In this document: in pieces, positions 1 through 5,053 of the stretch | Layout: each line of letters begins with the position of its first letter | How positions within the stretch are numbered: position 1 is the stretch's first letter | Assembly: GCA_034437315.1 (NCBI GenBank) | Contig: DAOTUC010000264.1 | Span: 1-5,056, forward strand | Direction of reading: 5' to 3' | DNA from: DSAR01 sp034437315 | GTDB taxonomy: Bacteria > Chloroflexota > Anaerolineae > B4-G1 | DNA: 5,056 nt | Notes under the pieces: generated by a model | Database searches by the model: none | Told to the model about the DNA's origin: nothing | The model's input: the letters and a program-made list of their open reading frames with translations, nothing else | Program-made: the position numbers and the translations under genes

Positions 1-96
1 ATAGTCTCGATACGTCGCCCTAAGCTTACTAATGGGACGGGTTTCTTGTGGGCGCCCCCATCCCCATCCCCACAGCGCGATATCTCGGGGCGCTAT

Positions 97-125
97 TTGA
101 CGCTACACCAGTTTTGAAGTAAAAT
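97..125 (+). promoter_or_regulatory. Sigma70-type promoter for the HEPN-like gene
   Basis: A TTGACG hexamer (97-102) is followed after exactly 17 bp by TAAAAT (120-125). Each matches the bacterial consensus at five of six positions and the spacing is optimal. Transcription would start near 132, giving a leader of about 47 nt before the ATG at 179. A small inverted repeat, AGCGC (74-78) with GCGCT (90-94), sits directly upstream of the -35 and could be an operator, though it is short. This is the best promoter match I found in the window. Confidence 0.65.
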
Positions 126-139
126 GGCCTCTATGCTAA

Positions 140-154
140 CGTCTTGACGAGACG
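140..154 (+). promoter_or_regulatory. Small hairpin in the 5' leader of the HEPN-like gene
   Basis: CGTCT (140-144) and AGACG (150-154) form a 5-bp stem around a 5-nt TGACG loop, lying between the predicted transcription start and the ribosome binding site. It could be an mRNA 5' stabilising hairpin or a repressor site. The stem is short, so chance is a real possibility. Confidence 0.2.
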
Positions 155-178
155 CTCTTCCCCGGCGGGAGACCACTT

Positions 179-1204
179 ATGAGCACCGACCATCCCTGGC
201 AACTATTCCCTGGCCAGTTAATACACTACGCCATCGACCACTTGCACGCGCCCTCTGAATTTGACCAGATCGTAGGTTTTTTGCTGCTGGACGTTGGCGT
301 TGAGACGCTTTTCAAGGTCTTCCTCACGCTGCCAGAGGAAGTCACCAAGACGAATATGCCATACACTAAAAGAAGGCAAGCGGCGGAGGGTAATTTTCAC
401 GACCTGGTGAAAGGGGTGGAGACGGCGGCGAAATCAGCCGGCGATCGTTTAAAAGGCATCGACCTGGGACACGTCGAGTATTTCCACGGGTTGCGCAACA
501 AGCTCTATCACGCGGGCAATGGCATCACGGTGCAGGGGAAACATGCCGCACAATATGCGTCTATCGCGATGGACCTGCTGGATAGGTTGTTGGGAATCGA
601 TCTGAAGTCAGCGTGGCAAGCTCAATCGCGTGAACAGGCAATGGTAAACAGCCTCCAGGAACAGACGCGGCAAGTGCAAGCGGCGCTGAGAGGACAAATC
701 CAAGCACTGGAACGTGACCTCAGGTTGGCGATTGAGAAGGTGGAACCGGCGTTTATGATGCCCAGTTTCCAAAATCAGTTTGATGAGGCTATGGAGGAGC
801 GAATCTTCTCCATCATCACACAACTTGACGAAAAGACGGACGAATGGGCGCACGGCGAGTTACGCCAATTGATGCCACAACCGCTGCAGCGATTCGTGGA
901 CCAGCGCCGCGTAGGCACAAGCGCGCTGACTGCAATTGCAGTGGCCGCCGCCAACGATGTGGTGGAATTTTTACTCGCCATCGCAGACATCACATTTGAA
1001 CTTCCCTCAGCTTCTCCTGCCGGCGCCTACGGTTTAGCGGCTATTTACACAAGCGAAGAAGGAGCGTGGCCATGGGATAAAGATGAAAGCGTAATGGACT
1101 ATTGGACGAGAGTATTGAATGTAGGCAATGATCTGTTGGATGAAATACAAGCGATACGCGATACCCTAAACGCGACCAGTGGGCTTGGCCAAACAAAGCG
1201 ATAA
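179..1204 (+). CDS. HEPN-like domain protein with coiled-coil middle, function unknown
   Basis: The 341-residue protein is not one I can name. Residues 14-120 look like a HEPN helical bundle: an amphipathic helix around FLLLDVGVETLFKVFL (34-49) is followed by LRNKLYH, giving R106-N107-x3-H111, the R-x4-6-H signature of HEPN domains. In many families that pair cleaves RNA. Residues 148-190 are charged and Gln/Glu/Arg-rich, with a heptad-like coiled-coil pattern. Residues 249-278 are hydrophobic but contain D, N and E, so they are more likely a buried helix than a membrane span. The ATG at 179 is preceded by GGGAGA (167-172) at good spacing and by a strong promoter. There is no signal peptide. 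ssb starts 47 bp downstream on the same strand. Base composition is visibly less GC-rich than the operon after it. No nucleotidyltransferase (MNT) antitoxin partner lies beside it, so a toxin role is possible but unproven. Confidence 0.75.
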   Translation: MSTDHPWQLFPGQLIHYAIDHLHAPSEFDQIVGFLLLDVGVETLFKVFLTLPEEVTKTNMPYTKRRQAAEGNFHDLVKGVETAAKSAGDRLKGIDLGHVEYFHGLRNKLYHAGNGITVQGKHAAQYASIAMDLLDRLLGIDLKSAWQAQSREQAMVNSLQEQTRQVQAALRGQIQALERDLRLAIEKVEPAFMMPSFQNQFDEAMEERIFSIITQLDEKTDEWAHGELRQLMPQPLQRFVDQRRVGTSALTAIAVAAANDVVEFLLAIADITFELPSASPAGAYGLAAIYTSEEGAWPWDKDESVMDYWTRVLNVGNDLLDEIQAIRDTLNATSGLGQTKR

Positions 1205-1251
1205 AAAATGAAATACCCCGGTCGCCAGAAAAAGAGAAAAGAGGGAAATCT

Positions 1252-1704
1252 ATGGCAACATATCATGAGATCGAGATCATTGGGTGGGTCGGCAGAAAGC
1301 CCGAGATGCGTTACACCTCCGATGGCACACCGGTCACCAGCTTCTCCGTGGCCGCCAGCCGCACGTATACGGACGCCAGCGGGCAAGAGAAGAAAACGAC
1401 GTGGTGGTTTGAGATCACAGCCTGGCGCAGACAGGCCGAGACGTGCAACGAATACCTCGACAAGGGAAGGCAGGTATTCATCAAAGGTCGCCTGGGCGGC
1501 GATCGTCTTGAAAAACCGGATGGATCGACGCAGATCGTTCCCCACACGTGGACAGACCAGGATGGGCAACCTCGCGCCAAGTTCGACGTGACAGCTCAAG
1601 TTGTACATTTCCTCGGTCGCGCCGGCGGCGGACCAATGAGTGTACCCGACACGGCAATGGAACCGCCCCCAGAAGGCGAGGGGGAAGAAGAGATCCCCTT
1701 CTAG
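1252..1704 (+). CDS. ssb: Single-stranded DNA-binding protein
   Basis: The 150-residue bacterial SSB binds single-stranded DNA and recruits replication and repair enzymes. The OB-fold spans about residues 4-121. It opens with the typical NxxxxIGWVGRKPEMRY-like strand (here IEIIGWVGRKPEMRY, 7-21) and continues with SFSVAASRTYTD (30-41), the aromatic TTWWFEITAW (49-58) and GRQVFIKGRL (72-81). A short Gly/Pro/Glu-rich linker (122-144) leads to the acidic tip EEEIPF (145-150), the docking site for partner proteins. The linker is shorter than in Escherichia coli SSB. The ATG is preceded by GAGGG (1241-1245) with 6 nt spacing. It probably shares a transcript with the HEPN-like gene 47 bp upstream. 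A weak extra promoter (TTGGCC at 1185, TGAAAT at 1209) is possible. A terminator hairpin follows 39 bp after the stop. Many genomes carry several ssb copies, so this need not be the main one. Confidence 0.96.
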   Translation: MATYHEIEIIGWVGRKPEMRYTSDGTPVTSFSVAASRTYTDASGQEKKTTWWFEITAWRRQAETCNEYLDKGRQVFIKGRLGGDRLEKPDGSTQIVPHTWTDQDGQPRAKFDVTAQVVHFLGRAGGGPMSVPDTAMEPPPEGEGEEEIPF

Positions 1705-1743
1705 ATCGTTTTGAGAAATTGAGAAAGCACATATTGAGAAAAT

Positions 1744-1798
1744 CGACACAGGTTCCGAGACCAGGGGTTTTATGGCTCCCGGTCAGGAACCTGTGTCG
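1744..1798 (+). terminator. Hairpin transcription terminator after ssb
   Basis: A perfect 13-bp inverted repeat, CGACACAGGTTCC (1744-1756) and GGAACCTGTGTCG (1786-1798), is extended inward by seven more pairs (1759-1762 and 1764-1766 with 1778-1784, one bulged A at 1763). The loop is about 11 nt and rich in T. The tract after the stem is only TTGTT, so it is a strong hairpin with a weak U-tract. It would end the HEPN-ssb transcript. The right arm could alternatively pair TGTCG (1794-1798) with CGACA (1808-1812), but that stem is much weaker. Confidence 0.7.
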
Positions 1799-1816
1799 TT
1801 GTTAACGCGACAAGGA

Positions 1817-1935
1817 TTCATTTTCAGCATAGTGAAAGGGGTGTGTTCCCAGAGACGTAAACCCGGCAATTAAAATCGCGGGCAACCGCTGTGCCGTTGT
1901 CCAAAACATACCTATTTGAGCGTGCTGAAAATGAA
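1817..1935 (+). promoter_or_regulatory. Candidate structured 5' leader RNA before the DUF3467 operon
   Basis: TTCATTTTCAGCA (1817-1829) is exactly complementary to TGCTGAAAATGAA (1923-1935), giving a 13-bp closing stem over 93 nt. Inside it, CGGCA (1864-1868) pairs with TGCCG (1892-1896). That stem encloses GCGG (1878-1881) and CCGC (1886-1889) capped by a GCAA tetraloop of the GNRA type. A small GGG/CCC hairpin (1838-1850) precedes them. The 3' strand of the long stem stops exactly where the Shine-Dalgarno AAGGAGA (1936-1942) begins, so folding could affect translation of the five-gene operon. It does not match any riboswitch consensus I recognise. No clear promoter is visible before 1817; a TAAAAT at 1871-1876 has no good -35 and, if used, would exclude the full fold. 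The repeat could instead be a pair of DNA operator sites. Confidence 0.4.
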
Positions 1936-1947
1936 AAGGAGATTTGT

Positions 1948-2277
1948 ATGAAGAAACCGAACCCCCGTCAGATGAAAATCAACATCGAAGTGCCGCCGGA
2001 CCTGGACGCTACCTACGCCAACCTGGCCCTGATCACCCATTCATCCTCGGAGATCATCATCGACTTCGCCCGCGTCTTGCCCAACACCCCCAAGGCCAAG
2101 GTCTACGCCCGCATTATGACCACCCCCCTGCACGCCAAATTGCTGTTGCGGGCGCTGGGCGAGAACCTGGAGAAGTACGAAGCCCAGTTCGGCGAGATCA
2201 AGATGCCCGACGCCGGCGCCGACCTGGCCCAACAATTCTTCGGCGGCGTGCGCCCGCCCGACAAGCCGGAATCGTAA
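1948..2277 (+). CDS. DUF3467 family protein
   Basis: The 109-residue protein fits DUF3467, a small widespread family of unknown function. Matching features are the opening strand MKINIEVPPDL (9-19), YANLALITHSSSEIIIDF (23-40), a lysine-bearing PNTPKAKVYARIMTTP stretch (45-60) and the closing helix HAKLLLRALGENLEKYEAQFGEI (62-84, only its pattern quoted here). No catalytic motif, signal peptide or membrane helix is visible, so it is probably cytoplasmic. An upstream in-frame GTG at 1891 would lengthen it by 19 residues. I prefer the ATG at 1948 because AAGGAGA (1936-1942) sits 5-6 nt before it, the added residues do not resemble the family, and the upstream stretch is taken up by the structured leader. 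It is the first gene of the operon, 9 bp before the translin-family gene. Confidence 0.88.
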   Translation: MKKPNPRQMKINIEVPPDLDATYANLALITHSSSEIIIDFARVLPNTPKAKVYARIMTTPLHAKLLLRALGENLEKYEAQFGEIKMPDAGADLAQQFFGGVRPPDKPES

Positions 2278-2286
2278 GGGGGCGCG

Positions 2287-2982
2287 ATGGAGCAACTGGA
2301 CACGATCGCTGAACGCATACGGGCCGATTTCGAGGCCCGCAACCAGGCGCGGGACGAGGCCCTCCGTCGCTCGCGGGAATTGATCCGCCTGTGCGCCACC
2401 GCCATCCGGGCCAGCCATCGCGGCGATACAGCCGGTATCACCGCCAGCGATACAGCCGGTATCACCAGCGATGATACCGGCAACGATTGGACCGATGCCC
2501 AGGCTATGTTGGCCCGGGCCGATGCCGTGGCCGACGAGATGCGCACAACGGTGGCCGATTACCCGGACTTGCTGCACGCCGGTTACACCCAGGACGCCCT
2601 CAAGGAACTGGTGGAGGCCCACGCGACCATCGCCCTGACCAGGGGCGACCCGCTGCCCGATCCAGAAACGTTGGCGGTTTCCTACCCGGCCTACCTCAAC
2701 GGGATGTGCGAGGCGGCCAGCGAGATGCGGCGGCGCTGCCTGGACGAGATGCGCCGGGGGGACACCGACGAGGCCGAGCGGTTGCTGGGCGTGATGGACG
2801 GGATCTACGACGTACTGATGACCTTCGATTTCCCCGACGCGATCACAGGCGGCCTGCGCCGGCGCGTGGATCAACTGCGGGGCGTGTTGGAGCGTACCAG
2901 AGGGGACTTGACCAACGCGCTGCGACAGGACCGGCTGATCCGCGCCCTGAACAATTTCGAGTCCCGCGTGGGAGGCGATTAG
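2287..2982 (+). CDS. Translin-family protein
   Basis: At 231 residues this all-helical protein has the length of eukaryotic translin (about 228). Family-like features are the first helix RDEALRRSRELIRLCATAIRA (22-42), the signature PDLLHAGYTQDALKELVEA (93-111) and the long C-terminal helices (139-225) with LRRRVDQLRGVLERTRGDL. Translins form rings that bind single-stranded RNA and DNA; the TRAX-like branch cleaves RNA using acidic residues. The ExxE at E107/E110 is in the right helix to be such a site, but this is inference. Prokaryotic members are often mislabelled haloacid dehalogenase; no HAD DxDx(T/V) motif is present. The loop at residues 46-64 carries an 8-residue duplication encoded by a 24-bp tandem repeat. 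AGGGGG (about 2276-2281) precedes the ATG. The next gene starts 1 bp after the stop, implying translational coupling to the Cas4-like nuclease. Confidence 0.82.
   Translation: MEQLDTIAERIRADFEARNQARDEALRRSRELIRLCATAIRASHRGDTAGITASDTAGITSDDTGNDWTDAQAMLARADAVADEMRTTVADYPDLLHAGYTQDALKELVEAHATIALTRGDPLPDPETLAVSYPAYLNGMCEAASEMRRRCLDEMRRGDTDEAERLLGVMDGIYDVLMTFDFPDAITGGLRRRVDQLRGVLERTRGDLTNALRQDRLIRALNNFESRVGGD
2423..2480 (+). repeat. 24-bp tandem repeat with palindromic core inside the translin-family gene
   Basis: The 20-mer GCGATACAGCCGGTATCACC occurs at 2423-2442 and again at 2447-2466, a period of 24 bp (8 codons). A degraded third unit lies at 2468-2480. Each full unit contains the hairpin GATAC-AGCCG-GTATC (2425-2439, 2449-2463), and CCGGTATC (2456-2463) pairs perfectly with GATACCGG (2473-2480). 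Being a multiple of three, it keeps the frame open and lengthens a surface loop (DTAGIT twice). Replication slippage in a loop that tolerates insertions is the simplest explanation. Confidence 0.85.
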
Positions 2983-2983
2983 C

Positions 2984-3232
2984 TTGAGCGCGTCGAGGGA
3001 TCACGTCATCCGGGCCAGCGAGATCGGGCAATACGCCTATTGCGCCCACGCCTGGCAGTTGGCCAGCGTCGAGGGCGCGCCCTCGGCCCACCAGGAGGCG
3101 CTGGCGGCGGGAGAGGCCGCCCATCGACGGCACGGGGCCAGCGTGCAGGGCGCGCTGTGGCTGAAGCGGTTGGCGTACACCGTGCTGATGATGGCGCTCG
3201 TCTCCGGGCTGATGTGGCTTCTGGGACTATGA
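2984..3232 (+). CDS. Cas4-like nuclease, N-terminal half (first Fe-S cysteine, catalytic His, membrane helix)
   Basis: This 82-residue product resembles the N-terminus of Cas4/Dna2-type RecB nucleases. RASEIGQYAYC (10-20) supplies the first iron-sulfur cysteine, C20, and AAGEAAH (41-47) supplies the motif-I histidine H47. A single membrane helix occupies about residues 63-82 and runs to the stop. The catalytic D, E-x-K and the other three cysteines are absent and lie in the next cistron. It starts at TTG 2984, supported by GGAGG (2971-2975) 8 nt upstream and by the family-like N-terminus; no better ATG keeps the conserved block. The stop TGA overlaps the next ATG in ATGA (3229-3232). Alone it cannot be an active nuclease, so either it assembles with its neighbour or a frameshift has broken one gene. 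It is not recognisably linked to CRISPR: no cas1, cas2 or array is visible. Confidence 0.75.
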   Translation: MSASRDHVIRASEIGQYAYCAHAWQLASVEGAPSAHQEALAAGEAAHRRHGASVQGALWLKRLAYTVLMMALVSGLMWLLGL

Positions 3233-3750
3233 CAGGACGCTGGTTCTTCGGTCTATTGGCTCTGGGCCTGCTGCTGCTCTGGTTGGGGCGACGCGGGCGG
3301 GCGTCCAGCGGGCTGCCCCAGGGGCGCGTCATCTACACCGACACCGGCGCGCAGCGACGTTTGACGCGACCGCTCTTCTCGCGAGAGCACTTACTCACCG
3401 GCAAGCCCGATTACCTGGTCGACGACGGCGCCGACGTGATCCCGGTCGAGGTCAAATCGAGCCCGGCCCCGACACAGCCGTACCGCTCCCACCTGCTCCA
3501 ATTGGCAGCTTATTGCCTGCTGGTGGAGGAGAAGTACGGGCGCCGGCCGCCGTATGGTATCGTCAGGTATGCCGACCGGACCTTCGAGGTGGATTACACC
3601 CGGGAATTGGAACAGGAACTCTTGAATACGCTGGACGACATGCGGGCCGACCTGGCGTCCGGTGACGCGCCCCGCAACCACGACGAAGTGCGCCGCTGCC
3701 GGGCCTGTGGCTATGCCGAGCATTGTGACAAGCGCCTGACCGGGAGCTAG
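3229..3750 (+). CDS. Cas4-like PD-(D/E)XK nuclease, C-terminal half (membrane helix, catalytic core, three Fe-S cysteines)
   Basis: The 173-residue product opens with a membrane helix (about 5-20, ending in the positive LGRRGR) and then the nuclease core: GKPDYLV with D61, VEVKSS with E74 and K76, and LLQLAAYCLL with Q91 and Y95. It closes with C157-x2-C160-x5-C166, the spacing of the three C-terminal Fe-S ligands in archaeal Cas4 proteins. Family members are 5'-to-3' single-strand DNA exonucleases. The missing fourth cysteine and the catalytic histidine are in the preceding cistron. I chose ATG 3229, inside the ATGA overlap; longer in-frame starts back to 3040 would only add a low-complexity Arg/Gly/Ala shadow of the upstream gene. 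No strong Shine-Dalgarno is visible, so translation probably depends on termination-reinitiation. One added base at the junction would fuse both halves into an ordinary two-helix protein of about 255 residues. PIG-L follows 5 bp later. Confidence 0.8.
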   Translation: MTGRWFFGLLALGLLLLWLGRRGRASSGLPQGRVIYTDTGAQRRLTRPLFSREHLLTGKPDYLVDDGADVIPVEVKSSPAPTQPYRSHLLQLAAYCLLVEEKYGRRPPYGIVRYADRTFEVDYTRELEQELLNTLDDMRADLASGDAPRNHDEVRRCRACGYAEHCDKRLTGS

Positions 3751-3755
3751 GAGAG

Positions 3756-4574
3756 ATGACAAAGACCCTGTTAGCTGTATTTGCCCACCCGGACGACGAG
3801 AGCTTCGGGCCGGGCGGGACGTTGGCCAAATACGCCGCCGAGGGTGCGAACGTGCACCTGGTCTGCGCGACGCGGGGCGAATCGGGCGAGAGCGACATCG
3901 ACGATTGGGGCGCGTGTGAGGCGTTGGCCTGCCAGCGGGAGGAGGAGTTACATTGCGCGGCCTCTGTCCTGGGTTTGACCGACGTGCACATACTGGACTA
4001 TCGGGATTCCGGCATGGCGGGTTCCCCGGCCAACCAACATCCCCAGGCGCTGGCGCAGGCGGACCCGAAGGCGCTGACGGAGGAGGTCGCTGGATTCATA
4101 CGCCGGTTGAAACCCCAGGTCGTGCTGACCTTCGACCCCTACGGGGGATACGGCCATCCCGATCACATCGCCATGCATCGAGCGACGGTCGACGCGTTCG
4201 ACATGCTGCCGGAGGCGGAACGTCCACAGAAGCTCTACTTCGTCGCCTTTTCGCGGGCGCTCTTGCGCTGGATGGTCCGCTTGATGCCGCTCTTTGGCGT
4301 CGACCCGACCGCCGTGGGCAAGAACCACGACGTCAACCTTCGGGAAGCAGTCGCCCACGAGCTGCCGGTGACGAGCAAGATCGACATCAGCGACTCCTAC
4401 GACGTCAAGCAGCGAGCAGGAGAGTGCCACTCCAGCCAGCTTTCCGGTCCGGGATCGTTCTGGGGGCGGTTGCCCGATTGGCTGGTCCGTCGTTTGCAGT
4501 CCGCCGAGACGTTTTACCGCGCCCGGCCGCCGTTCGAGCAGGGGGAGGCCATAGAAAGGGATCTATTTGCCTGA
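3756..4574 (+). CDS. PIG-L family (LmbE-like) zinc-dependent deacetylase
   Basis: The 272-residue protein belongs to the PIG-L/LmbE family, which removes N-acetyl groups from GlcNAc-type sugar conjugates (for example GlcNAc-PI de-N-acetylase, MshB, BshB). AHPDDE (10-15) gives the zinc ligands H11 and D14 and the catalytic base D13. GHPDH (133-137) gives H134 and the third zinc ligand H137, with spacing as in MshB. A later conserved stretch, KQRAGECHSSQ (218-228), fits the family's C-terminal histidine block. There is no signal peptide or membrane helix, so it is likely cytoplasmic. The substrate cannot be read from the sequence: no mycothiol, bacillithiol or glycan genes are nearby. GGGAG (3742-3746) and the closer GGAG (3750-3753) precede the ATG. 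It is the last gene of the five-cistron operon, 5 bp after the nuclease half, and may be an unrelated passenger there. Confidence 0.93.
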   Translation: MTKTLLAVFAHPDDESFGPGGTLAKYAAEGANVHLVCATRGESGESDIDDWGACEALACQREEELHCAASVLGLTDVHILDYRDSGMAGSPANQHPQALAQADPKALTEEVAGFIRRLKPQVVLTFDPYGGYGHPDHIAMHRATVDAFDMLPEAERPQKLYFVAFSRALLRWMVRLMPLFGVDPTAVGKNHDVNLREAVAHELPVTSKIDISDSYDVKQRAGECHSSQLSGPGSFWGRLPDWLVRRLQSAETFYRARPPFEQGEAIERDLFA

Positions 4575-4579
4575 GGTGA

Positions 4580-4657
4580 TCAGACGTAGTCGTCCAGGAG
4601 CACTATTGTGGGCTGTGTGATTCGTCCAACCCAGCGTTTGTCGTTGGTGACGCAGTT
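4580..4657 (-). pseudogene. C-terminal remnant of a PIN-domain (VapC-like) toxin
   Basis: Directly after the antitoxin stop, on the same strand and in the same frame, 25 codons plus a TGA stop read NCVTNDKRWVGR then ITQPTIVLLDDYV. This is the usual end of PIN-domain toxins: a VTND motif with the last acidic metal ligand, then a hydrophobic strand and LDDYV. About the first 100 residues of a normal PIN protein (near 130) are missing, along with any start codon, so no functional RNase toxin can be made. The remnant ends 5 bp from the convergent stop of the deacetylase gene. A deletion that removed the toxin body and kept the antitoxin is the simplest explanation. Confidence 0.7.
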
Positions 4658-4660
4658 CCT

Positions 4661-4897
4661 CTATTTTTCCCACGATGAACGCTCGCTTTCCAGCCATTCG
4701 TCCGGATCTGGCCAGAGTTCTTGGTATAGCCCCCGGATCGCTTGGGTAAAATTGGCAGGCTTGGGCCGGATGACGATGGCGTCCCCATCCAGCAGAAATA
4801 GCAGTTCGTCGTGGGTCTGGATATTCAGAGGTTCGCGAATCTCCTTGGGAATGACCACCTGGTATTTAGTGCTGACCTTAGCTGTGATTGCCTGCAT
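4661..4897 (-). CDS. AbrB/SpoVT-fold antitoxin (VapB/MazE-like), now without its toxin
   Basis: The 78-residue protein has the swapped-hairpin AbrB DNA-binding fold at residues 1-47, with the diagnostic AKVSTKYQVVIPKEIRE (6-22) and the strand DGDAIVIRPKP (38-48). The tail FTQAIRGLYQELW and DEWLESERSSWE resembles the toxin-binding ends of antitoxins paired with PIN toxins. It would bind its own promoter and neutralise a VapC-type RNase. I chose the ATG at 4897 because GAGGAG lies 7 nt upstream and the family normally starts right here. A GTG one codon earlier, or an ATG at 4945, would add non-conserved residues. Only the last 26 codons of the toxin survive after the stop, so this is an orphan antitoxin. 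It is convergent with the deacetylase operon. Its DNA is less GC-rich than the operon, as is common for mobile toxin-antitoxin modules. Confidence 0.9.
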   Translation of the reverse strand: MQAITAKVSTKYQVVIPKEIREPLNIQTHDELLFLLDGDAIVIRPKPANFTQAIRGLYQELWPDPDEWLESERSSWEK

Positions 4898-4927
4898 CAC
4901 GTTACTCCTCAATCTATCGTTAGTTAT

Positions 4928-4945
4928 CTGGAGTTTTCCAGTCAA
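4928..4945 (-). promoter_or_regulatory. Possible operator and -35 region of the antitoxin gene
   Basis: The palindrome CTGGA-GTTT-TCCAG (4928-4941) lies about 31 bp upstream of the antitoxin start and overlaps a TTGACT -35-like hexamer on the minus strand (4945-4940). AbrB-type antitoxins usually repress their own promoter, so the position suits an operator. No convincing -10 lies at 16-18 bp from this hexamer, which keeps confidence low. Confidence 0.3.
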
Positions 4946-4953
4946 TCGTCATT

Positions 4954-5053
4954 AGAATTCGGAAGTCTCAAAAGGTGCATTGAACAGCCGATTTTGACGT
5001 GATAGTCAATCAGCTTTGCCTCTGAGATACTCGACGGAAGACTTCCGAATTCT
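4954..5053. repeat. Perfect 15-bp inverted repeats about 100 bp apart (MITE-like or solo IS ends)
   Basis: AGAATTCGGAAGTCT (4954-4968) is the exact reverse complement of AGACTTCCGAATTCT (5039-5053). Taking the 14-bp core (GAATTC...), TTA lies directly outside both ends (4952-4954 and 5053-5055), as a 3-bp target duplication would. The unit inside is 98 bp and has no room for a transposase. Each arm is itself nearly palindromic (AGAATTC-G-GAAGTCT), so the arms could also be paired operator sites. Between them is a small TTGAC/GTCAA hairpin (4994-5009). The window ends 3 bp after the right arm, as happens when an assembly breaks at a repeat. Confidence 0.6.

Noticed and set aside
56..73. CCCCAT hexamer run before the promoter
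   Set aside because: It has only two exact units and one variant, too few for a meaningful repeat.
1099..1749. 216-codon open frame on the minus strand over ssb
   Set aside because: It is antisense to a clear SSB gene, covers its full length and the terminator, and its translation is Cys/Arg/Pro-rich with no family resemblance.
1891..1947. GTG start extending the DUF3467 protein by 19 residues
   Set aside because: There is no ribosome binding site before it, while AAGGAGA is well placed before the ATG at 1948.
2041..2874. 277-codon open frame on the minus strand across DUF3467 and the translin gene
   Set aside because: It is antisense to two recognisable genes in GC-rich DNA, where long spurious frames are common; its His/Gly/Val-rich translation has no domain I recognise.
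3040..3228. Longer start for the nuclease C-terminal half
   Set aside because: The added 63 residues are an Arg/Gly/Ala-rich shadow of the preceding cistron; the membrane helix and family similarity begin at the ATG at 3229.
2984..3750. Part of a CRISPR-Cas locus, suggested by the Cas4-like nuclease
   Set aside because: No cas1, cas2, effector gene or spaced direct repeats are visible anywhere in the window; the 24-bp repeat at 2423 has only 4 bp between copies and is inside a gene.
4608..4955. 115-codon plus-strand open frame over the antitoxin region
   Set aside because: It is the antisense shadow of the AbrB-type antitoxin gene, which has a clear fold and a ribosome binding site.
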